A stretch of 5,118 nt of DNA, from positions 1 to 5,118 of the forward strand of contig JAISOQ010000243.1 of the NCBI GenBank assembly GCA_031275515.1, written 5' to 3'. The DNA is from Treponema sp. (GTDB lineage Bacteria > Spirochaetota > Spirochaetia > Treponematales > Breznakiellaceae). Below, one piece after another: positions 1 through 5,118 of the stretch. Below the pieces are notes generated by a model. That model worked only from the letters and a program-made list of their open reading frames with translations, did not search any database and was not told the DNA's origin. The position numbers and the translations under genes are program-made. Every line of letters begins with the position of its first letter. Position 1 is the first letter of the stretch.

Positions 1-717
1 GTAACCGTTACGGCAGATGACAACGGCGAAGAGCCCGGTACCCTCACCCCCGATACGGAAACACCGGTAACAGGGGTACGTCTTGACAAACAAAACTTAA
101 CCGTTGCGGCAGGGGCTCAGGAAGGATTAATAGCGGCAGTTGAGCCGAAGGAAGCGACAAACCAAGCGGTAACCTGGACGAGCAATAATGAATCTATAGC
201 AACGGTGGACGACCAGGGCGTAGTTACCGGCAAAGGCGTGGGAACCGCAACAATCACGGTAAAAACAAATGACGGCAATAAAACCGCTCAATGCACGGTA
301 TCCGTTATCCCAGCCGGAGAAACCACCCAGGCCAAGATAACTATTACCGGCATATCTGCAAAGTATCAGGGCAATAATTATTATGCTAAAGCATTTGTTT
401 TTCCGGATGGAACTTCCTTGTTTGATATGGTTGCAGATTCTGGGATACTGGCTGGGGGCAGCGTGGAGTTAGTATCCGGAAGCGCCGATATTGATCTCAG
501 CGAGGGGATGGAGAAGATCCCCTGGTTTCCCAAAAGCGGGAGCAGCTATGCGGTATTTTTTATGATTAGGGACGACAAAGATACCTTGCTCTACTATGCA
601 GGAGAGAAGAAAACGGTGTCTTTTAATAATCAAGCAGCTGCCTCCATTGCTTTTTCGCAGTTTACAGATGTTACAGAGACACTGAACGAGTTCATCGAGG
701 AGCAAAAGCAAGAATAA
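1..717 (+). CDS. Big_2 (bacterial Ig-like) repeat protein, C-terminal part, 5' end outside window
   Basis: The frame is open from base 1 and ends at TAA 715-717, giving 238 visible residues. Residues 1-4 (VTVT) look like the last strand of a preceding Ig-like repeat. A linker rich in D, E, T and P follows. Residues about 23-104 form one complete Big_2 repeat with family hallmarks: VTGVRLDK at the start, EPKEATNQAVTWTS in the middle, then SIATVDDQGVVTG and GTATITVKT, and a closing CTVSV. Residues about 112-238 are a separate domain that I do not recognise; it is rich in beta-prone and aromatic residues and ends in a charged tail (EEQKQE). Big_2 domains are typical of secreted or surface-anchored adhesin-like proteins, so an extracytoplasmic location is likely, but the signal peptide lies outside the window. 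Codons are noticeably more AT-rich than in the DUF115 gene at the other end. The partner and substrate are unknown. The Ig-like domain call is firm; an adhesin role is only a guess. Confidence 0.88.
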   Translation, partial: VTVTADDNGEEPGTLTPDTETPVTGVRLDKQNLTVAAGAQEGLIAAVEPKEATNQAVTWTSNNESIATVDDQGVVTGKGVGTATITVKTNDGNKTAQCTVSVIPAGETTQAKITITGISAKYQGNNYYAKAFVFPDGTSLFDMVADSGILAGGSVELVSGSADIDLSEGMEKIPWFPKSGSSYAVFFMIRDDKDTLLYYAGEKKTVSFNNQAAASIAFSQFTDVTETLNEFIEEQKQE

Positions 718-731
718 TTGAACCGCCGCCC

Positions 732-768
732 TAAGGCGGGGACTGGGCGCGGCCCTATCCCCGCCTTA
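732..768. terminator. Nested GC-rich hairpin between convergent genes, probable transcription end
   Basis: TAAGGCGGGGA (732-742) is perfectly complementary to TCCCCGCCTTA (758-768). Inside it, after a 2x2 mismatch, GGGC (745-748) pairs with GCCC (752-755) around a GCG loop. The hairpin starts 15 bp after the stop of the Ig-like gene and ends 11 bp before the stop of the convergent gene, so it could end transcripts from both sides. Neither side carries a clean T-run: the plus side reads TCCAAAAATC, and the minus side is only moderately T-rich. It is therefore not a textbook intrinsic terminator. The structure is seen in the sequence; its function is inferred from position. Confidence 0.6.
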
Positions 769-778
769 TCCAAAAATC

Positions 779-1455
779 TCAGGCAATCACAATATGCTGA
801 ATCTCCCCCCAGGGGCCCAGTTCACCCCGTTCATTCTGCCAACGGGCGGCGCAGGACAAAAATTTCCCTTCCGCTTCCGGCGGTAGATCAAGAACAAAGG
901 GGGTACGGGTCATCAGGCGGGTCTGCGCCAGGGCGGTATAATCCGTTATCTTTTCCGGTCCCCATATATAATTTAAAAGACAGCCGTTACAGCCGCAGGG
1001 AATGACGCGGCTGTCCGGCGTGTTCTCGTCCTGAAAACGGATCTCCGCCCGAAACCCCCCAAGCGCCTTGAGGCCGCTGATCAAGGCCCTGGCCGTTGGT
1101 TTTCCAATGGGCGTATGGGCCGCGGGTCCCGGTTGTGCAGATTCATAGCCGTCCTGTCCTCATTGGTTACGGGATCAAACTTGAGATACTGTTGAATAAA
1201 GGGGCGGACAAAGCCCTCCGCCGCCTTCCGCCGGCCGTTTTTTTCTTCAGTATCCACGGAAGCATGAGGCCCTAAGGTCTTGACATACGCGGCGCGCCAG
1301 CCGGCGTTATGTTGTTTCAAGACGGCTGCCTTGCCGGCGGGAATGTGCGTCCATGACCCGCCTGAGGTTTTTGTGTCTACATAACCGGTCAAATTTGCCA
1401 GCCAGCCGTCAAAATCAGCGTCTTTTGAAGGGATAAAGTCCTGGGTATGCGGCAT
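779..1455 (-). pseudogene. Two-domain hypothetical protein, frameshifted in its linker
   Basis: Two minus-strand frames together make one protein of about 225 residues. The first begins at ATG 1455-1453 (MPHTQDFIPSKDADFDGW), reads to ENQRPGP and stops at TGA 1083-1081. The second frame, from about 1116 to TGA 781-779, carries TPIGKPTARALISGLKALGG and ends GPWGEIQHIVIA. The join falls just after NRDPRP, near 1117-1119. Restoring one C to the CCC there on the minus strand gives a continuous NRDPRPHTPIGKPTAR linker. The N-terminal half looks helical, with a charged, Lys/Arg-rich stretch followed by PVTNEDRTAM. The C-terminal half looks like a small beta domain (AEIRFQDENTP, FLSCAARWQNERGELGPW), which resembles FN3/Ig-like endings. 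I recall intact relatives of this layout in Treponema genomes, with no known function. The start is supported by AAGGAG six bases upstream. The alternatives are a sequencing error or two separately expressed halves. Confidence 0.78.
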
Positions 1456-1461
1456 AATTCA

Positions 1462-1467
1462 CTCCTT
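1462..1467 (-). promoter_or_regulatory. Shine-Dalgarno site AAGGAG for the frameshifted gene
   Basis: The minus strand reads AAGGAG, six bases (TGAATT), then ATG at 1455. This is near-ideal strength and spacing and fixes the start of the hypothetical gene. The last bases before the spacer also belong to a codon (GAG) followed by an in-frame TGA at 1461-1459, the arrangement seen when an upstream gene ends inside the next gene's ribosome-binding site. Confidence 0.75.
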
Positions 1468-1584
1468 GATCTGTTTTTTTCGCCTGGCGGTAGTTGTCGG
1501 CCATTCAGCGGTTTTTCCCTGCGGCCCGGCAGTCTCCGCCAGCGTCTCTTCCGTGCGTTTATCCTGGAACAAGGAACTATGTCA

Positions 1585-1613
1585 TTGACGAAGGTACTCC
1601 AAAATGCTACGCT
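1585..1613 (+). promoter_or_regulatory. Candidate sigma-70-type promoter with extended -10, for the foldase/DUF115 pair
   Basis: TTGACG (1585-1590) matches five of six bases of the -35 consensus. A 17-bp spacer separates it from TACGCT (1608-1613), which keeps the key T, A and final T of the -10 box. TGC directly precedes that box, giving an extended -10 motif (TGnTAcgcT). Transcription would begin near 1620, leaving a leader of about 30 bases before ATG 1652. The weak -10 box lowers confidence. No equally good promoter was found on the minus strand for the divergent gene. Confidence 0.5.
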
Positions 1614-1651
1614 TTTTACTCAATATTGATACATGTGAGGTACGATAATCC

Positions 1652-3169
1652 ATGGCGTTCAAAGGGAAGAAACAGCCCGTTCGGCATGAGGCGGAACAGT
1701 CTGAATTTATCCAGAGGTTTAAGGCGAATCCTTTCATTTTTGTCGGGACTATTATCGTCCTGATTATCGTGATTGTTGCGTTTGTCCTGGTTCCGGCTAT
1801 AGTCCCGGAAGCGGGCCGCATGGTGGAATTGAATTTCGGGTCCTATAACAAGATCCCCATCAATTATGTACCGGGGAACTATTTTGCCCAGGTACGGGAA
1901 AATCTTGCCCGGTACCGGCAAAACTCAACAAATATCGAAGTGTCCATGGAAGTTTGGCGCGGGGCCTTTGAAGAAACGGTTGTCCATACCGCCATCCTCG
2001 AAGAGGTAAAACAGACCGGGTATGTGCCATCCCAGGAACAGGTGGATAAGGAAGTGGCCCAGCAATTCCAGGTAGACGGCGTTTTTGACGCCTCCCGGTA
2101 CCGGCAGCTGGACCGCAGCGCCCGGATGTCCTTATGGCGGGGAGTGCGGGATTCGCTTATCGCCCGGCGTTACCGGGAGGATGTCACGAATCTCAGGATT
2201 CCTTCAAAGGAAACCGAATTTATCGCCGCTATGGCTTCTCCCCGGCGGAGTTTCGACCTGGCCGCCTTCCCCCTCAGTTCCTACCCGGATACTGAAATTG
2301 CCCTTTATGCCGCTGAAAATCCTGATTTGTTCCGTCTTACGCATTTTTCCCGAATCACCCTGAGTTCCAGCGAGGCCGAAGCCCAGACCGTTCTGGCTTC
2401 AATACAGGACGGAACGACGACTTTTGAGGAAGCGGCGGGAACCCACTCCCAGGACGGTTATGCCGACCGGGGGGGAGACATGGGGCTCAAGATGATCCAT
2501 GAATTAACTTTCGAGATCCCGGATGCGGAAGCCCGGAATAGTATAATCGCTCTGCAAGGGGGGGAATACAGTCCCGTCGTCAAAGTTCCGGCGGGCTGGG
2601 CGTTTTTCCGCGCCGAAGTAACCCCCTATGCCGCGGACCTTGCCGACAGCGGCAACCTCTCCAAGATACGGAGTTATCTGCTGGATCTTGAACGGGGCCG
2701 GATAGAAGACTGGCTTATAGCTCAGGCTGAAATTTTTATCGCCCGGATAAAAGAAGAGGGGTTTGACGCCGCCCTGGAAGCCCAGGAGGGCCTTACTAAA
2801 CAGAGTTTCGGTCCTATACCCATCAACTATGGGGGAGTCGATCTCTTTGATTCGCTCCGGTCCGCAGGGGTGCAGGAACTTGTTTCCGCAGATTCCAACG
2901 AGAATTTCTGGCGGACCGCCTTTTTCACCCCCCTGGAAACTCCTTCCATACCCCTGGTACTGGGGAACAATGTGGTGGTCCTCTACCCTAAAGAGGAAAT
3001 TCCTGCGGAGGAATCGGAAGTGGAAACAGTCAAATCCATCTATTCGTCCTACTGGCTCAGTTATAACGCCGAAATGGGTTTACGGAATTACTTCCTGAGG
3101 AGCAGCAAATTTGAAGACCGTTTCTTCGAGGCTTTCTATAAATTCATTTATAATCCTTATTCTTTTTGA
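1652..3169 (+). CDS. SurA/PpiD-like membrane-anchored peptidyl-prolyl isomerase-type chaperone
   Basis: The 505-residue protein has a basic N-terminus (MAFKGKKQPVRHE), one strongly hydrophobic segment at about residues 28-50 and a long extracytoplasmic body, as in PpiD-type periplasmic foldases. Residues about 75-220 are helical and resemble a SurA_N domain. Residues about 226-322 match a parvulin rotamase domain: EAEAQTVLASIQDGTTTFEE, then THSQDGYADRGGDMG with the family GGD at 274-276, then LQGGEYSPVVKVPAGWAFFR. The two catalytic histidines of active parvulins appear to be missing: Arg234 and Ala317 sit where HIL and GYH would be, although His231 is close. It may therefore be a chaperone without isomerase activity. 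Residues about 418-460 look like a degenerate second parvulin end. The start ATG has only a weak GAGG 11 bases upstream. It is probably the first gene of an operon with the DUF115 gene. Family assignment is good; exact orthology to SurA, PpiD or PrsA is unsettled. Confidence 0.85.
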   Translation: MAFKGKKQPVRHEAEQSEFIQRFKANPFIFVGTIIVLIIVIVAFVLVPAIVPEAGRMVELNFGSYNKIPINYVPGNYFAQVRENLARYRQNSTNIEVSMEVWRGAFEETVVHTAILEEVKQTGYVPSQEQVDKEVAQQFQVDGVFDASRYRQLDRSARMSLWRGVRDSLIARRYREDVTNLRIPSKETEFIAAMASPRRSFDLAAFPLSSYPDTEIALYAAENPDLFRLTHFSRITLSSSEAEAQTVLASIQDGTTTFEEAAGTHSQDGYADRGGDMGLKMIHELTFEIPDAEARNSIIALQGGEYSPVVKVPAGWAFFRAEVTPYAADLADSGNLSKIRSYLLDLERGRIEDWLIAQAEIFIARIKEEGFDAALEAQEGLTKQSFGPIPINYGGVDLFDSLRSAGVQELVSADSNENFWRTAFFTPLETPSIPLVLGNNVVVLYPKEEIPAEESEVETVKSIYSSYWLSYNAEMGLRNYFLRSSKFEDRFFEAFYKFIYNPYSF

Positions 3170-3179
3170 TGATTGATTG

Positions 3180-4868
3180 ATGTCCGGGACGGAAGGCGGG
3201 CAGGATGAAAAACCCCGGCAGCTTTCGGCGCGCCAGGGTTTTTCCGTTTTTTATCGCGGCAAGATCCTTCTTTCCCGGATAGACCCGATAGGCCAGGCTG
3301 AACGCGCCGCCGAAGCCGCGCCGGTCATGAACCGCACCCTTTATTTCTGCCCCTCCCCTCTCTACGGGTACGGCCTCTCGCGCCTCCTCAACCGGATAAG
3401 CGGCGATTCCGCCGTACTCTGCGTGGAAACCGACGAAAACCTTATGGCCCTGTCCCTGGCCGTCCCGGATGCGCCCTGGAAGGAGAACCCCTCCCTCAGA
3501 CTGGTGCGTACTGCCGATACCGAGGCCCTCTGTACCTTTGTGCGGAGAACCTGGGGCAGCCGCCGTTTCCGCCGGGTAACGATCCTCCGCTTCTCCGGGG
3601 GATGGCAGCTTGCCCCCAAGGTCTACGACGCCCTGGCCGGGGCGCTTCGAGAGGACATCGCCGTGGACTGGGCCAACGCCATGACGACGGTCAAGCTGGG
3701 CCGCTGTTTCATCCGCAACGTCCTCAGAAACCTCCCCCGTATCCCCCGCTCCCGGCCTTTGGGCGATCTCTGTTTTGGTAACGCGCCGACGCTGGTCCTT
3801 GGGGCGGGGCCTTCCCTGGACCGGGTTCTGGAGGGGCTTTCCGCCGCCTTTGGGGACCTGTCCGGGGCCCGGAGGCCATTCCGCATCATCTGTGTGGACA
3901 CTGCCCTGGAAGCCCTGAAAGAGCGGGACATCAAGCCCGATCTCGTGGCTGCCCTGGAAAGCCAGCATTGGAACCTCCGGGACTTTATCGGCCTCGGTTC
4001 CTGGGAGGTCCCGGTGGCTATGGACCTTTCGGCCCTGCCCGCCACAGGCGAAACCCTTGGGGCCGACCCCCGCCTCTTTGTAACCCCCTGGGCCCCCCTG
4101 CGCATCTTCGACCGTCTGGAAGACGCGGGCCTCCTGCCGGAAGCCTTCCCGCCTCTGGGTTCCGTGGGCCTTACCGCCGCGGCCCTGGCCCGGCGTCTCT
4201 GCGGCGGTCCCATCGTCCTGGGGGGCCTGGACTTTGCCTTTACGGACTGGGCCTTCCACGCCCGGGGAACGCCGGGCCACCGGGAACGGCTCAGACGCCA
4301 AACCCGGCTTTCGGGGCTCATCAACGCTACCGCCGCTTACCGGGCGGGGGTTGTCCCGGCGGCGGCAAAAGACGGGACGCCGGTCCGCACCGATCCCGCG
4401 ATGAGGGGCTACCGGGACCTCTTTGAGCGGGAATTCGCCGGGGACAACCGCTTTTGCGACATAACCGGACCGGGCCTCCCCCTGGGGATAAAAAACCTGC
4501 CCCTGGGGGAGGCCCTCGCCCTTCTTGGGACGGCCCCGGCCTCTTTCCCCGGAGACGGGGAAACGCGGGCTCCCGGAGAAACATGCGGGGGCGCCTGGGA
4601 AGAAACGAGGGGGGATATTCTACAAGCCTTCATACGCCGGGAACGGGAAGCCCTTGGGGAACTGAGGGACATCCTCACCGGGGCCGCCGGCGTACCTGAG
4701 GCCCAGCTGGAAAAACGTCTGGACGACGCGGATTACCTCTGGGGCCACTTCCCCGAATGCGCCGGCGCGGAAGGCCGCCGCCCTCCGGGGGGAGACCTTT
4801 CCTTCCTCAAACGGGTACGGGCGGAGATAGATCCTTTCATCAGCTTGTGGGAACGGTTACTGCTCTAA
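3180..4868 (+). CDS. DUF115 / MAF_flag10 (MptE-like) family protein
   Basis: This 562-residue protein, counted from ATG 3180, has the hallmarks of the DUF115 family (Pfam MAF_flag10, PF01973). These are a glycine-rich, Rossmann-like turn LVLGAGPSLD (205-214), CVDTALEAL (238-246), IKPDLVAALE (251-260), GSVGLTAAALA (327-337), GGPIVLGGLDFAFTD (342-356) and HARG (360-363). An N-terminal region (about 20-190) carries LYFCPSPLYGYGLSRLL, and a charged helical tail follows residue 470. Family members include motility accessory factors linked to flagellin glycosylation and an archaeal pterin pyrophosphokinase, so a nucleotide-sugar or pyrophosphate-linked activity in the cytoplasm is possible but unproven. 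The gene begins 10 bp after the foldase stop, with no Shine-Dalgarno site in TTTTTGATGATTGATTG, suggesting translational coupling. TTG 3177 would add one residue. ATG 3327 would remove about 50 residues that look like coding sequence, so the upstream start is preferred. Codons are very G/C-rich at third positions, which produces long spurious frames on the other strand. Confidence 0.85.
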   Translation: MSGTEGGQDEKPRQLSARQGFSVFYRGKILLSRIDPIGQAERAAEAAPVMNRTLYFCPSPLYGYGLSRLLNRISGDSAVLCVETDENLMALSLAVPDAPWKENPSLRLVRTADTEALCTFVRRTWGSRRFRRVTILRFSGGWQLAPKVYDALAGALREDIAVDWANAMTTVKLGRCFIRNVLRNLPRIPRSRPLGDLCFGNAPTLVLGAGPSLDRVLEGLSAAFGDLSGARRPFRIICVDTALEALKERDIKPDLVAALESQHWNLRDFIGLGSWEVPVAMDLSALPATGETLGADPRLFVTPWAPLRIFDRLEDAGLLPEAFPPLGSVGLTAAALARRLCGGPIVLGGLDFAFTDWAFHARGTPGHRERLRRQTRLSGLINATAAYRAGVVPAAAKDGTPVRTDPAMRGYRDLFEREFAGDNRFCDITGPGLPLGIKNLPLGEALALLGTAPASFPGDGETRAPGETCGGAWEETRGDILQAFIRREREALGELRDILTGAAGVPEAQLEKRLDDADYLWGHFPECAGAEGRRPPGGDLSFLKRVRAEIDPFISLWERLLL

Positions 4869-4893
4869 CGGGGGTTCAACAAAGAAAACAAAG

Positions 4894-4951
4894 TCCGCGA
4901 ATGAACGCGAATTATTCGGATAAATTAGTGTTAATTCGCATAATTCCCGGA
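4894..4951. repeat. Nested imperfect inverted repeat, likely dispersed intergenic element
   Basis: The outer arms TCCGCGAAT (4894-4902) and ATTCCCGGA (4943-4951) pair at eight of nine positions. The inner arms GCGAATTA (4907-4914) and TAATTCGC (4932-4939) pair perfectly around an AT-rich 17-base loop. The left half also contains CGCGAAT twice as a direct repeat (4896-4902 and 4906-4912). TTTTT (4952-4956) directly follows the outer arm, so on the plus strand the element could serve as a terminator for the DUF115 gene, 25 bp past its stop. From memory, CGCGAAT/ATTCGC-rich elements of this kind recur between genes in several bacterial genomes; that copy number cannot be checked here. Confidence 0.6.
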
Positions 4952-5007
4952 TTTTTAGAATTCTATCGAACTCAGGTTGAATTATGTAATTTGAATTGGA
5001 CAGAACA

Positions 5008-5118
5008 CTAATCGTAAAGTATCCTTCCCCTTTTTATTTGTCCGTCTTTCTGTTCCAGAACCCATTCACCTGAGTAGAACCGCAGAAGGGCCAGTAATTC
5101 TCCGGTCTGGTTATCGTA
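5008..5118 (-). CDS. C-terminal end of a convergent hypothetical protein, partial
   Basis: The minus strand is open from the window edge to TAG at 5010-5008, giving 36 residues that begin YDNQTGELLALLRFYSGEW and end IKRGRILYD. The composition is protein-like, with alternating hydrophobic and charged residues and the turn-rich motifs DNQTGE, YSGEW and KDGQIKRG. This could suit a short beta-repeat protein of the RHS or MORN-like kind, but 36 residues cannot settle a family. It is convergent with the DUF115 gene, with 139 bp between the two stops. The start lies outside the window. I do not recognise the protein; the coding call rests on the open frame, its composition and its position. Confidence 0.55.
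   Translation of the reverse strand, partial: YDNQTGELLALLRFYSGEWVLEQKDGQIKRGRILYD

Noticed and set aside
718..1005. Plus-strand open frame after the Ig-like gene
   Set aside because: It is the complement of the better supported minus-strand hypothetical gene and also covers the hairpin. The product is low-complexity Pro/Arg/Ser.
1616..1921. Minus-strand open frames over the start of the foldase gene
   Set aside because: They oppose a transmembrane segment with a clear protein pattern; the Asn/Asp/Arg-rich product is the expected complement.
3144..4301. Long minus-strand open frame (385 codons) opposite the DUF115 gene
   Set aside because: It is antisense to a gene with clear family motifs. 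Its product is Gly/Pro/Arg/Glu-biased with no domain, as expected from G/C-rich third positions.
3623..4324. Second minus-strand open frame (233 codons) over the same gene
   Set aside because: Its composition is extremely Arg/Ser/Pro-rich, it overlaps the other antisense frame and the real gene, and I saw no start-site support.
3968..4426. Plus-strand out-of-frame ORF inside the DUF115 gene
   Set aside because: Its Gly/Pro/Arg-rich product is a frame shadow of GC-rich coding sequence.
4891..5000. CRISPR-like repetition in the spacer
   Set aside because: Repeated GCGAAT and TTGAATT units are short, few and irregular; they are explained by an inverted-repeat element, with no spacer periodicity.
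4757..5011. Plus-strand open frame running from the DUF115 3' end through the spacer
   Set aside because: It starts inside the real gene in another frame and runs through the hairpin repeat. No ribosome-binding site or recognisable domain was seen.

Overview
The window looks like a chromosomal segment from a host-associated spirochete, most likely an insect-gut Treponema. This is an inference. It rests on a PpiD/SurA-like membrane-anchored foldase followed by a DUF115/MAF-type protein, on a small hypothetical protein of a type I associate from memory with Treponema genomes, and on mixed base composition. No rRNA, tRNA, CRISPR array, insertion sequence or integrase is visible.

Layout from left to right. 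(1) 1-717, + strand: the 3' end of a surface or secreted protein, with the tail of one bacterial Ig-like (Big_2) repeat, one complete Big_2 repeat and an unrecognised C-terminal domain. (2) 732-768: a strong nested hairpin in the 61-bp gap between convergent genes, probably a transcription end point. (3) 779-1455, - strand: a two-domain hypothetical protein interrupted by a single-base frameshift in its Pro-rich linker. It keeps a good Shine-Dalgarno site at its start. (4) 1456-1651: a divergent intergenic region. It holds a plausible extended -10 promoter for the right-hand genes and, on the minus strand, a stop-free 40-codon stretch that may be a remnant of another gene. (5) 1652-3169, + strand: a single-pass membrane protein with SurA/PpiD-like architecture and a parvulin domain that appears to lack the usual catalytic histidines. 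(6) 3180-4868, + strand: a GC-rich DUF115/MAF_flag10 protein that starts 10 bp after the foldase stop, has no evident Shine-Dalgarno site, and is probably translationally coupled to it. (7) 4869-5007: an AT-rich spacer with a nested hairpin repeat. (8) 5008-5118, - strand: the last 36 codons of a convergent gene that continues past the window.

The foldase-like gene and the DUF115 gene form a likely two-gene operon driven from about 1585-1613. A plausible reading is envelope biogenesis: an inner-membrane chaperone with a periplasmic body beside a cytoplasmic protein whose family includes flagellin-glycosylation factors. The sequence does not prove a functional link. I see no convincing novel multi-gene system here. 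The points most worth following are the frameshifted gene, the histidine-poor parvulin domain, and the hairpin element at 4894-4951.
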